21,416 bases of DNA. It comes from JAWXUT01 sp044426075 (GTDB lineage Bacteria > Bacillota > Clostridia > Christensenellales > DTU072). The DNA lies in the NCBI GenBank assembly GCA_044426075.1, contig JAWXUT010000018.1:1-21416 (forward strand), in the 5' to 3' direction. Position numbers and translations under genes: made by a program. Under the pieces are notes generated by a model. The model saw only the letters and a program-made list of their open reading frames with translations, had not been told where the DNA came from and ran no database searches. This document shows positions 1-8,219 of this stretch, piece after piece (positions within the stretch are counted from its first letter, which is position 1; each line of letters starts with the position of its first letter).

Positions 1-97
1 ATTTATCCGTGGCACAGACAACGGCGACAAAATAAACAACGGCGAAAACGGGCAAATTGGTTTTCGGGCGTCAGAGGACTAACCCGCAAGCGGGTTG
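1..97. other. Left-edge non-coding DNA with repeat fragments
   Basis: No gene is visible. ACAACGGCGA occurs twice here about 18 bp apart (about 18 and 36). The 17-mer CGGGCGTCAGAGGACTA (65-81) recurs in reverse orientation twice near 14840 and 15020. A short hairpin AACCCG/CGGGTT follows at about 81-96. This is probably the remainder of a composite repeat cut by the window edge or by rearrangement. Confidence 0.5.
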
Positions 98-280
98 AAT
101 GAATAATTAATATTGAATAATGAATAATTGTGGATTTTTAATTTATAGTTTTTTTAATCGTGGCTCAAACAACGGCGTTTTATATAATTTTATCCTTAAT
201 TCGCGCAAGCGACTTTCATTTGCTTGCAAATTTCATTCCGTAGGAATTTCACTGCCACGCAGTGGCAATTTCATTGTATA
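98..280 (+). repeat. Dispersed hairpin-rich repeat, copy A
   Basis: This non-coding stretch matches, in inverted orientation, the element at 14753-15128. Shared parts in order are a degenerate form of that element's terminal repeat (about 102-127), a block reading GTGGATTT then AATTTATAGTTT (about 129-151), the block CAAACAACGGCGTTTTATAT (166-185), TATAATTTTATCC, and a row of four small hairpins (201-267). The hairpins have stems TCGC/GCGA, TTTGC/GCAAA, TTCC/GGAA and TGCCAC/GTGGCA. They are separated by the constant linker TTTCA at 214-218, 231-235 and 247-251, with another at 269-273. Copy A lacks the roughly 90-bp block that its relative carries at about 14985-15070. I see no transposase. 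Non-autonomous mobility is inferred. Confidence 0.75.
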
Positions 281-317
281 TTTAAAATGGGTTGTAAAGA
301 AATTCTCTACAACCCAT
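281..317 (-). terminator. Intrinsic terminator of the SbcC-like gene
   Basis: A perfect 10-bp stem, ATGGGTTGTA (287-296) with TACAACCCAT (308-317), lies about 30 bp beyond the stop codon of the minus-strand gene. Read on the minus strand it is followed by TTTTAAA. The T tract is short, so termination is likely but may not be complete. Confidence 0.65.
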
Positions 318-347
318 ATGTTTATTATATATTATAATGATTTAAGT

Positions 348-3300
348 TTAAATTCTGCCTATAGTTTTCATAAACATTACTTCATCTTCTGGGAAAACGA
401 TTAGGTCTTGATTTGTGCTAGCGGATACAAGTGCAATCAAGCTGTTTTTGTCGCTTTCTGTCGCTTTAATTTGCAATGCAGGTGTTAGTTCAAATCCTAA
501 TAGGTCGCTAGTTCTGCTGATGTATGAAAGTGGTAGGGCAAGGGATAGTATCATTGACTCTTCTTTAGTTGGTTTATCAGTTCTTACATCTTTGCCTTTT
601 TTGTTGTTGAATAATACAACTTGACCATTTTCTTTGGTGTATAGTTTGTAGCGATCATCCGTCCAGTTTTTAACAAGACTGTTTGCTTTATTTAATATGA
701 TAGTAGCAAAGTCTTTTGCGATTATAGTTGTTTCGGTTATAGCTGGAGCAATTTCTTCAATTCTCTCTAATCTAGCTTGCAAGAAAGATAACTCTTTGTT
801 CAACTTTAGTGTTAAAGTGTAACGCTCTTCCATATCCTTTGCAATAGCTGTATCTTCGTGAAGTTTTGCGATAATAGCAAATTCTTTGGTTTTTAGTGCG
901 TCATATTCGGCTTGAATAGCATCCTTATTATCGTAATAAGGTTGGTTTGCTTTTATGCTTGCTTGCAATATCTCGCTTGCTTCATTATTGCGGATAGCTG
1001 TTTCATCATATGAAGTTACGCCTTTGCTGTAAATTTCAATTATGTTTTCTGGCAATATCAACGCTTCTAGTTCAGCTACAGAACTTACGCCTAAATCTGC
1101 AATTTGGTCTGCATAATCGTCGTAGATAGTTTGCGCAACTGCTTCTTGTGTGTCTAGACGGTTTGTCTCCATTGCAAGGAATGAAACTAGTTCATTAACG
1201 TCGCCGTTTGTAGTTTCAATTATCTTGTTGATAGCGGCTAGCCTTACTTTTACTATATCTTTTTCTGTTGCAGTTTCTACAATGGTGTCACCCAATTTAT
1301 TTAAGTCACTCATTATAACCTTAACTGCTATTTCGTGATAGCTTAGTTGCTCTCCGTCAACATCAACTTTTATCACCTTATCTTCTAAATCATTTAATAC
1401 TGATAAAATCTCTTCGCGGTGACTTGCAACTTCTTTTAATTGAGCGTACAATTCTTCTTGCGCTACCTCAATTTCTTCGTACTCTTTATTGATTACGTGT
1501 TGTTGAGCCACAAGATCTTCTGCATTTTGTCCGTTTAAATCTGGTTGTATATTTTTATACTCATTTACAAGAACATAAATTGATGCTTTCAACTCGGTGA
1601 TTTCTGCTTCTTGAGCTGAAATGGTTGTTGTGTAATCGTTGCACTCTAACACGATTGCATTGTTCTTTTCAACTAAACCATTCAAAATGGTGTTGTTGTT
1701 GCGATATGTGTCAAGATTTATTGTCAAGTTGTTGCTCTTTGCAATTGTTGCTTTTAATAGGTTGAACAACTCTGTAATGCTGCCTACACCATATTCAACA
1801 AGCACTTTATTGATTATTACGCGTTTTGAAGCTACGGTTTCTGCTAAAGATGCTGCATAGTTTTCGCTTACAACTTTTGCTGCAGAATATTGACCAATGC
1901 TCTCTTGCAAACTTTCAATTTTTGAAGCACCTAATAAGATTTCATCTTTTATTGATGCAATTTGTGTTTCAATAGCCTTTGTGCTTTGTGAACCTAAATC
2001 ATTTTTAGCCATAACAAATCCGCTACAAATTGGGCAGCGGCTGCCATACTCAATACCCTCTGCTAGGGCAGATAGGCTTGCTTCACCTGCAACATCGGCA
2101 AACTTTGTTTCTAGCTGTTTTAAACGATTTTTTAAGTTACTTAAATGCTCATTGATTTTTTCTTTATTTTCTAGTGAAGCATCTAGTTTTTCTTGATAAC
2201 TATCTGTTGTTTGGTCTACTGCTAGTATCTTTTTCTCGATAGCTACAATTTCTACTTCGCTAGCGCTAACTGTTAAGTGCTTACCATATAATGATTGTTT
2301 ATATATAGCATCTGCATTAACTGCCTCTTGATAATTTGCATAGTTTCCAACTATTTTGCTGATCAACTTATCTTGCGTTTCCGCTAACTCTTCAATTTGC
2401 TTTGATAACTGTACGTGCTCGTCATACTTTGCAGAATGCGCAACCTTGTTAGCTTGCATTTTAGCAATAGCATTGTCTATTACAATGTTGCTATCTTTTA
2501 TTCTGTTTTCCATAACAGCGCCATCTGAAATTATCTTGCGGAAACTAGCTTTGTTCCTTAAAGATAACTTGCGCTCTTGCAATGAATTTAACGCTGTCTC
2601 TATTTTCTCTTTTTCAGCTTCGGTTGCAACAAGAGCTTCTCTTAATACTTCCGCCTCTAAATCAGTTTCTTTATAATATGAATCAATTTTTTCTTTAACT
2701 AAATAAGTATCTGGTTCATTGTGAGCAGATGCAATCAATTCTACCATAGCTTTGTTTAGTTCGGATTCTTTTTCACTTAAATAAATGTATTTTTTGCTTA
2801 AATTATCTCTGCTTATCTCGGCACTAGCAACTTTGTTTTCTAGTTCGTATAACTTGGCTAGCTCCGGATTTAATGCCTCGCGTCCAGCAGCGCTGTCATT
2901 TACAATTGCATCGTATTTTTTGTATAATGCTATAAGTGCTTCTGCTTGTTGACTGCTTGCCAACGCTTCTATCATTGCATCTACTTCGGGCTGAGATTCC
3001 GCCGCCTTCTCTATAACTGCATTGATTGCGCTTAAAGCCTCTGTATCTTGCTCGTATGCAACAACCCTTGCTGACTCTTTTGTGCTAACATCAATGTTTG
3101 TAGATAAATCTGACAACACAATGTTATCACCTTTTACAACTGCAAGCTGAGCTTTTATCTCTTTACGAGTTACTGGAGCAATTTGCTCGATTGCAGATAT
3201 AAGCGCCTCCTCTTTTTCTTTTAAAGCAGCTGTATTATCTTGAATATCCTCAATTGAACTGATTTCATTTAACGCCACTGCTATATATGACTCTCTTGTT

Positions 3301-3734
3301 AATGAATCAGCACATAACACTTCTGATAAATCCTCTTTATTAATTAAAAATAACGAATTAAATGCAACAGGGGTAAAATGTACCACGCTAGATAAAAATG
3401 CGTCAACTTCAGCTACGCCCTCAGCATATGATGTGGTTTGTGAGAAATCTGTAACCATAGCATATTCTTTAGCTTCATCTTCTGCTTCTTCTTTACGGAA
3501 GGTGCGGATAACGGTGTAAGTTGCATCTTCTGAAACAAAACTAAGTTCTGCCTTAGCTGGGGCACTCAATTTTGACGTGTCGCCCATTGCACCAAACAAC
3601 GCAAAAGATATCGCGTCTTTTAACGTGCCTTTGTCTAGATCTGTTACAGTTATTCCGCCTTGAATTTTATTCTCTAAATTTACACTGGCGTTTTGGTTGG
3701 CTATGCCTTGGAATACCAAATTAATGAATTTCAT
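348..3734 (-). CDS. SbcC/Rad50-like coiled-coil protein with degenerate ATPase motifs
   Basis: The protein has 1128 residues, close to SbcC length. The start is supported by GGAGGAG (3739-3745) just upstream of the ATG. What is seen: an N-terminal segment containing DAISFALFG (40-48), the hallmark that follows the P-loop in SbcC; long heptad-rich Glu/Lys/Ala coiled coils; a CPIC zinc-hook motif at Cys567-Cys570, exactly mid-protein; and a C-terminal ATPase half. SbcC and Rad50 are known to tether and process DNA ends with the nuclease SbcD/Mre11, using ATP. Here the Walker A region reads TVTDLDKG (29-36): the lysine is kept but the glycines are lost. The LSGGE-like signature is TKEES (1056-1060). 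The Walker B stretch (about 1084-1090) lacks the acidic pair. No sbcD is adjacent. It is probably a non-hydrolysing or structural relative, divergent from the replication operon. A very diverged active SbcC is the alternative. Confidence 0.75.
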   Translation of the reverse strand: MKFINLVFQGIANQNASVNLENKIQGGITVTDLDKGTLKDAISFALFGAMGDTSKLSAPAKAELSFVSEDATYTVIRTFRKEEAEDEAKEYAMVTDFSQTTSYAEGVAEVDAFLSSVVHFTPVAFNSLFLINKEDLSEVLCADSLTRESYIAVALNEISSIEDIQDNTAALKEKEEALISAIEQIAPVTRKEIKAQLAVVKGDNIVLSDLSTNIDVSTKESARVVAYEQDTEALSAINAVIEKAAESQPEVDAMIEALASSQQAEALIALYKKYDAIVNDSAAGREALNPELAKLYELENKVASAEISRDNLSKKYIYLSEKESELNKAMVELIASAHNEPDTYLVKEKIDSYYKETDLEAEVLREALVATEAEKEKIETALNSLQERKLSLRNKASFRKIISDGAVMENRIKDSNIVIDNAIAKMQANKVAHSAKYDEHVQLSKQIEELAETQDKLISKIVGNYANYQEAVNADAIYKQSLYGKHLTVSASEVEIVAIEKKILAVDQTTDSYQEKLDASLENKEKINEHLSNLKNRLKQLETKFADVAGEASLSALAEGIEYGSRCPICSGFVMAKNDLGSQSTKAIETQIASIKDEILLGASKIESLQESIGQYSAAKVVSENYAASLAETVASKRVIINKVLVEYGVGSITELFNLLKATIAKSNNLTINLDTYRNNNTILNGLVEKNNAIVLECNDYTTTISAQEAEITELKASIYVLVNEYKNIQPDLNGQNAEDLVAQQHVINKEYEEIEVAQEELYAQLKEVASHREEILSVLNDLEDKVIKVDVDGEQLSYHEIAVKVIMSDLNKLGDTIVETATEKDIVKVRLAAINKIIETTNGDVNELVSFLAMETNRLDTQEAVAQTIYDDYADQIADLGVSSVAELEALILPENIIEIYSKGVTSYDETAIRNNEASEILQASIKANQPYYDNKDAIQAEYDALKTKEFAIIAKLHEDTAIAKDMEERYTLTLKLNKELSFLQARLERIEEIAPAITETTIIAKDFATIILNKANSLVKNWTDDRYKLYTKENGQVVLFNNKKGKDVRTDKPTKEESMILSLALPLSYISRTSDLLGFELTPALQIKATESDKNSLIALVSASTNQDLIVFPEDEVMFMKTIGRI

Positions 3735-3767
3735 CTTGCTCCTCCGTTATGAAATGTTATCTTAGCA

Positions 3768-3773
3768 TTATAA
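3768..3773 (-). promoter_or_regulatory. Candidate -10 box of the SbcC-like gene
   Basis: On the minus strand this reads TATAAT, about 34 bp upstream of the start codon. No convincing -35 lies 17 bp away, so only half the promoter is supported. Confidence 0.4.
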
Positions 3774-3899
3774 TTGACAAAAATAATTTTTTACTAGCAA
3801 TCTAACAAAAAGTGTGATATACTATTTTTACAAAACTACAATAGTCTTTGTTATTATACTACTATTATTAAGATAATGCAATAGTAAATTAAATATTTG

Positions 3900-3930
3900 T
3901 TGACAAAATTGCAATAAATTGTGTGGATAA
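3900..3930 (+). promoter_or_regulatory. Promoter of the replication operon with overlapping DnaA box
   Basis: A consensus -35 TTGACA (3900-3905) is followed about 18 bp later by a weak -10 (TGGATA/GGATAA). That -10 lies inside TGTGGATAA (3922-3930), the exact reverse complement of the DnaA box TTATCCACA. DnaA bound here would be expected to compete with RNA polymerase. The -35 and the 9-mer are seen directly; regulation by DnaA is inferred. Confidence 0.55.
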
Positions 3931-3951
3931 GAATTCCAAAGCGAGAATTCT
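3930..3951 (+). promoter_or_regulatory. Inverted repeat near the transcription start of the replication operon
   Basis: AGAATTC (3930-3936) and GAATTCT (3945-3951) form a 7-bp stem with an 8-base loop, directly after the -10 and DnaA box and before the ribosome binding site. It may be an operator or a leader hairpin. No known binding site was recognised. Confidence 0.35.
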
Positions 3952-3989
3952 GCAGAAAACGAAAGAAAGACATAAAAGGAGAAGGGGAA

Positions 3990-5462
3990 ATGTCATTCTC
4001 AAATATAGGAAAAGATTATATAAAAGAAGGGTTCACAATGGTTGACAATGTGTTTGTTGGCAATTATTTAACCACGGCAGATGCCACAGATAGCAAAGTT
4101 TACATATACGGATTATTCGCCACAATGTTAGAAGATAATAGCATAGAAAAAATGGCAATCAGCCTAAAATTAACCGAAAAACGCATCACCGACGCATACA
4201 AATATTGGGAGAATTTAGGTTTAGTTACAATAAGCAAAACATATCCATTAAAAATAACCTATCAATCAGTTAAGGCGCCAATCACCCGCGCAATCAAGTA
4301 TAATGCATCCGATTATAGCGTTTTTGTAGAAGAAATGGCACGTATCTTCCCCGATAAAGTGTTGGGAGAAAATGAGCTTATGAGTTATGTAGAACTTATG
4401 AAGCAGTTTAAAATTGATACAAATGCTATGCTTATGATAGCGGCATATTGTTTAGAAGTTAAAGCAGTGGCAAGCACACCTTACATTTTAGCGGTGGCAA
4501 GTGACTGGGCAAAGCAAGGCATAACTAGCGAAGCGGCGGTTAGCGCGCACATAGAAGAGCTTGAACAAAATGGTGAAGATATTAGGCAGATTTTTAAAGC
4601 GCTTGGCTTGAAGTCACAAGCGGGGCTAGACGATAGGCAAAAATATTTATATTGGACAAAAGAATGCGGTTTGCAACTCGACGCAATACTAGTTGCGTGC
4701 AGAATGTGCAAAAAACGTGGCGGAACAGAAAAGTTAAGTCGCGTAATAGAAGAATTGCTAAACGCCGGCGCAACAAGCGCACTAGATATTCAAGCTTACG
4801 CAAAGAGCAAAGAAGAACATCAAAAATTGGCTCAAGATATCATAATCAGCATTGGCGGATACTATGCAACATACGATATGGTGGTTGAAACATACATTAT
4901 GCCTTGGTTAAACAAAGGTTTTGATGCGCTAGCGCTAAAAACGATAGCTAAATTCAGCTTTATGCGCAACATTAAAACACTAGACAAGGTTGATGAAATT
5001 GTGACAAAGTTCTACAAATTGGGCTTGTTGACTGCAGACGGAATAAACAATTATATCGACCAACAAGTTGCGCGCGACCAGCTTGTTAAAGAAGTGCTAT
5101 CTCACGCGGGAAGCAACGCTTTTATCTCCAATCGCGACAGAGAATATTACAGAACCTTCCAAGAAATTTGGGGCTTTGACCACAGCGTTATTTTGCTTGT
5201 TGCAGATAACACCGCCGGCCAACCTTTCCCCATGACAAACATAAACCGCACCCTTGCAACGCTTAAAGAACGCGGAATTTTTGACAAGATTGCAGTTGCA
5301 GATTATCTAGCAAACAACGCAACAAAAGCGTCGCCTAAAAAAGGTGCAAAAACACAAGAGCCTAAAGACGAATATCTCACACACAGTTATACTAAAGAAC
5401 AGCTTAGCGGTGTGTTTAGCAACTTAGAAGATTTGGATTTAAATGGAGGCAGCGATGAATAA
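3990..5462 (+). CDS. DnaB/DnaD-type primosomal replication initiation protein
   Basis: The protein has 490 residues. I chose ATG 3990 because GGAGAAGGGG sits just upstream; an in-frame codon at 3921 would add an unlikely basic tail and overlap the promoter. The N-terminal about 17-90 looks like the winged-helix domain of Firmicutes DnaB/DnaD proteins (VFVGNYL, then ENLGLVTI). Two helical segments follow that resemble the DnaB_2/DnaD C-terminal domain: about 120-190 (YVELMKQF, then ILAVASDWAKQGI) and about 390-450 (TLKERGIFDKIAVADYL). In Firmicutes these proteins help load the replicative helicase at the origin with DnaA and DnaI. The gene ends 8 bp inside the helicase loader gene, which strongly supports the role. 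Whether it is the dnaB or dnaD orthologue cannot be settled here. Confidence 0.85.
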   Translation: MSFSNIGKDYIKEGFTMVDNVFVGNYLTTADATDSKVYIYGLFATMLEDNSIEKMAISLKLTEKRITDAYKYWENLGLVTISKTYPLKITYQSVKAPITRAIKYNASDYSVFVEEMARIFPDKVLGENELMSYVELMKQFKIDTNAMLMIAAYCLEVKAVASTPYILAVASDWAKQGITSEAAVSAHIEELEQNGEDIRQIFKALGLKSQAGLDDRQKYLYWTKECGLQLDAILVACRMCKKRGGTEKLSRVIEELLNAGATSALDIQAYAKSKEEHQKLAQDIIISIGGYYATYDMVVETYIMPWLNKGFDALALKTIAKFSFMRNIKTLDKVDEIVTKFYKLGLLTADGINNYIDQQVARDQLVKEVLSHAGSNAFISNRDREYYRTFQEIWGFDHSVILLVADNTAGQPFPMTNINRTLATLKERGIFDKIAVADYLANNATKASPKKGAKTQEPKDEYLTHSYTKEQLSGVFSNLEDLDLNGGSDE

Positions 5463-6381
5463 ACAGTTTCAAGAAGCATTCAATATAGTTAAGTCAAGAA
5501 GGGTGGCAAATGAGCTAGCACGCAAAACCACAATGACCACATTAAGGGGCGATGATGAGTTTAAAAATATAGAATCCGAGCGCGACACCTTAGGGTTTGA
5601 AATTGCGCGTTTGATGAGCCTAAATGCTGATGTTGGTAGCCTAAACAAGCAATATGACGCACTTAATGCAAAGTTAATTGCGCGCGTAAAACAGCTTGGA
5701 TATACTGAAAATGATTTACAAAATCACTATGTTTGCGAGCGCTGCAAAGATATAGGAATGGTGGGTGGAGAGAACTGCACTTGCGTAAAACAATTGGTGT
5801 TTGATATGCTTAGCGGCAACTGCGTGGGTCGTGTAACTGATATAGATAATTATGATGCTATTGATATGAACTTCTATCCAGCAGAGTATCGCAGCGATAT
5901 GCAAAAGCGCTTAAAATGGTTCAAAAAATATTCAGCCAGTTTCCCAAACAATGAGTACAAATATTTAGTGTTAAGTGGTAAAGTTGGCACGGGTAAATCA
6001 TTTACATTATCTGTGCTTGCAAATGAATTGATGCGCAAAGGTTTATCTGTACTAATGCTAAATTCGCAACAAATAAATCGCATATTTTTAAAATATCACC
6101 TTGCTCCAGTTGAGCAAAAGGAAGATATTTTTGCACCTCTTGTAGACTGTGATTTGCTGATAATTGATGACCTCGGCACAGAAAATATAATGAACAACGT
6201 CACCGTAAATTATCTGTATGAACTTATTGCAAGCCGCGACCAAAGCCCGATTGCAGTAACCACAAATTTGGGCAGCGAACAGATTTTAGCGCGATATGGT
6301 CAGCGCATTTATTCGCGACTATTTCAACGTGGCAAATGTTTGGCGATTAACTTTGACGGCGTTGATTTGCGTATGCAATAG
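5455..6381 (+). CDS. dnaI: Primosomal helicase loader DnaI/DnaC family AAA+ ATPase
   Basis: The protein has 308 residues. ATG 5455 is preferred over an in-frame ATG at 5443 because GGAGG (5446-5450) then lies at the right distance. It overlaps the upstream gene by 8 bp, suggesting coupled translation. Visible motifs: a cysteine cluster CERC (94-97) and CTC (108-110), like the zinc-binding N-terminal domain of DnaI; Walker A GKVGTGKS (175-182); Walker B LLIIDDLG (234-241); sensor-1 TTN (269-271); and a candidate arginine finger in RIYSRL (284-289). The family loads the hexameric replicative helicase onto origin DNA. Length and motif order are normal, so it appears functional. Confidence 0.93.
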   Translation: MNKQFQEAFNIVKSRRVANELARKTTMTTLRGDDEFKNIESERDTLGFEIARLMSLNADVGSLNKQYDALNAKLIARVKQLGYTENDLQNHYVCERCKDIGMVGGENCTCVKQLVFDMLSGNCVGRVTDIDNYDAIDMNFYPAEYRSDMQKRLKWFKKYSASFPNNEYKYLVLSGKVGTGKSFTLSVLANELMRKGLSVLMLNSQQINRIFLKYHLAPVEQKEDIFAPLVDCDLLIIDDLGTENIMNNVTVNYLYELIASRDQSPIAVTTNLGSEQILARYGQRIYSRLFQRGKCLAINFDGVDLRMQ

Positions 6382-6395
6382 CACTTGGAGGGCGT

Positions 6396-7721
6396 ATGAA
6401 GAAGGCAGATTTAACCCCACTTACAGCAGTCAAGCCACACGCTAGACAGGTTCAGTGGCAAAATTTAGAGTACTACAACGCCATTTATTTTGGTTTAAAC
6501 ACCTTCACTGGCAAAGATAGCGGTGACGGCACAGTTTCTGTTTCAAAATTCAAATTAAAAGATGCAAAGATTGCAGACTGGGTCAGTTTGTGCAAAAAGT
6601 CTGGTAGCGCGGGCATTATTTTTACGGCAAAACACAGCGACGGTTTCTGCCTATTTAACAGCAAATATACCGATTACACGGTTATGCACTCACCTTATGG
6701 CAAAGATATGGTTGCAGAACTTGCGGAAGAATGCAGAAGGCAAAACATAAAGTTTGGCGTGCGCTTGTCACTTTTAAACAGACACGAAAAGTGCTTTGGC
6801 AGTGCAGAATACAACGATTTTTTTGTAAATCAATTAACCGAATTACTTACAAATTATGGCGCAATATGTGAAGTTATATTGGATTCAAACACACCCGACC
6901 ACAAGCTAGATAAGGCGCAAGAATACGACTTTTTGCGATATCAAAACACCGTACGCAAGTTGCAAAGTAATGCAATTGTGTCGATTTGTGGTGACGATGT
7001 GCGCCCCGTCGGAATGCAATTACTACACGCAAGAGAACAAGAATGGTGCGTTGTTGATAGCGATATTTTATCATATAGCAAACAAAAAAGTATGGGCAAA
7101 GTGAGCAACGCTTACCCCACGCTATCCTCTTTAGATTTGGGCAGCAGAGAAGTTGCACTTAGCGCAAAAGAGCTAGTTTGGTGTCCCGCTGTATGCCATA
7201 TTAGTATCCTAAACACGGGCAATTATCACGGTACCACCAAAGAGATGATATCGGGTGTACGCACGCTTGAGCAGCTTAAAAACGTGTATTATTCAACTGT
7301 TGGCAACAATGTAAATTTGGTTATAAATGTGCCACCTACAAAGTCTGGCGAGATTAGTCAAAAGGTGTCTGATAGGCTATTAGAGTTTGCTTCAGCCTTG
7401 CAAAAAGATTTTAGTGAAGAGATTAGCGCGCGTCTAATAAGATACACCAATCCCAAAGGCGAAACTGTTTACGATATAACCCCTAGCAAAAGTGGCGCAA
7501 CAAAATTTGTACTCCGTGAAGATATTGCAAATGGTCAGCTTGTTGAGGAGTTTTGTATCATTGCAGAAACTGCAGACAAAGAACTTGTAACGGTGCATAG
7601 CGGATTTACAATTGGCGCACATACTATTATATCTATATTAAACAACCATTATGTTAAATACAGACTTGTTATCACAAAAAGTAGGGCAGAAGTTAACAAC
7701 TTAAAAATAACTATCTATTAA
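6396..7721 (+). CDS. GH29 alpha-L-fucosidase-fold protein with altered active site
   Basis: The protein has 441 residues with RBS GGAGGG (6387-6392), 14 bp after the helicase loader gene and so in the same transcript. There is no signal peptide, so it is cytoplasmic. The GH29 barrel is recognisable: FGLNTFTGK (32-40), TAKHSDGF (77-84), KYTDY (90-94), KDMVAELA (103-110), QLTELLTNYG (146-155), EVILDSN (159-165) and NLVINVPP further on. GH29 enzymes release L-fucose from glycans with an Asp nucleophile, here probably Asp163. Several fucose-pocket residues usual in the family are changed: HFG to YFG (Tyr31), EWGDG to DSGDG (Ser42), KHHDGF to KHSDGF (Ser81), YLSPWD to RLSLLN, and WFDGA to ILDSN. 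It may therefore be inactive or have another substrate. Confidence 0.8.
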   Translation: MKKADLTPLTAVKPHARQVQWQNLEYYNAIYFGLNTFTGKDSGDGTVSVSKFKLKDAKIADWVSLCKKSGSAGIIFTAKHSDGFCLFNSKYTDYTVMHSPYGKDMVAELAEECRRQNIKFGVRLSLLNRHEKCFGSAEYNDFFVNQLTELLTNYGAICEVILDSNTPDHKLDKAQEYDFLRYQNTVRKLQSNAIVSICGDDVRPVGMQLLHAREQEWCVVDSDILSYSKQKSMGKVSNAYPTLSSLDLGSREVALSAKELVWCPAVCHISILNTGNYHGTTKEMISGVRTLEQLKNVYYSTVGNNVNLVINVPPTKSGEISQKVSDRLLEFASALQKDFSEEISARLIRYTNPKGETVYDITPSKSGATKFVLREDIANGQLVEEFCIIAETADKELVTVHSGFTIGAHTIISILNNHYVKYRLVITKSRAEVNNLKITIY

Positions 7722-7759
7722 CCTTAAGAAATAAAAAAGTAAATAGTTATATAAAACAC

Positions 7760-7788
7760 TTGCATAATATTTAATTATAGTATATTAT
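7760..7788 (+). promoter_or_regulatory. Promoter of the PC4-like gene
   Basis: TTGCAT (7760-7765), a 17-bp spacer and TATTAT (7783-7788) sit in an AT-rich gap upstream of the small gene at 7847. The implied leader is about 50 nt. Confidence 0.55.
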
Positions 7789-7846
7789 ATTTACATTACA
7801 AGGGTATAGGGCGTTATAGGGATTGCCTTATGCTGAGGAGGACAAT

Positions 7847-8068
7847 ATGCCAGAATTAAAATATGAAATTGTTGAAGAATGTGGAATTTTAAGCGAATCA
7901 AGCCGCGGTTGGACAAAAGAAATTAACATCGTTAGCTGGAATGACAGAGAACCAAAATTCGATCTTCGTGAATGGTCACCAGACCACGAAAGAATGGGCA
8001 AAGGTATCACCTTGTCAAATGAAGAAGCTGCATTGTTAAAAGAAGCACTTAACAAAAAAGAGTTTTAA
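7847..8068 (+). CDS. YdbC/PC4-family small nucleic-acid-binding protein
   Basis: The protein has 73 residues. ATG 7847 is chosen because GAGGAGG (7835-7841) lies 5 bp upstream. Diagnostic stretches are EIVEECGILSE, GWTKEINIVSWN, KFDLREWSPDHE and MGKGITL, typical of the bacterial YdbC family related to the PC4/p15 single-stranded DNA-binding transcription coactivator. Homologues are known to bind ssDNA and RNA as dimers; the cellular role is not well settled. It has its own promoter and appears monocistronic. Confidence 0.85.
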   Translation: MPELKYEIVEECGILSESSRGWTKEINIVSWNDREPKFDLREWSPDHERMGKGITLSNEEAALLKEALNKKEF

Positions 8069-8219
8069 TAAACAATAGCAAACTTATTAATATAAAAAAT
8101 TTATAGAGCAACGGCGCTTATATTGTGTAGTTGTCTAAATAAATGCGGGGTAAAATGCTTCATTTTTTGCGCTGCAAGGTATATATTAGCCTAAAAAATG
8201 CAAATATTAGAGGTGCGTA
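8069..8219. other. Intergenic region with a small repeat relic
   Basis: No gene, clear promoter or terminator is visible. CAACGGCGCTTATAT (8109-8123) is one base different from a block of the repeat at 14753-15128 read in reverse, so it may be an eroded fragment or chance similarity. Confidence 0.25.

Noticed and set aside
1..347. CRISPR array or tandem repeat at the left edge
   Set aside because: The repeated elements are short hairpins with different stems and a 5-base linker. There are no constant direct repeats of CRISPR length, and no cas genes.
120..404. Open frame in the left repeat with a peptide very similar to one in the minus-strand frame 14867-15112
   Set aside because: The similarity (for example NNGVLYNFILNSRKRLSF) comes from the shared DNA repeat and its hairpins. 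There is no ribosome binding site, and the 120-404 frame also runs into the SbcC-like gene.
3921..3989. In-frame upstream start for the DnaB/DnaD-type gene
   Set aside because: It would lie on the -10/DnaA box and add a basic stretch unlike the family. ATG 3990 has a proper RBS.
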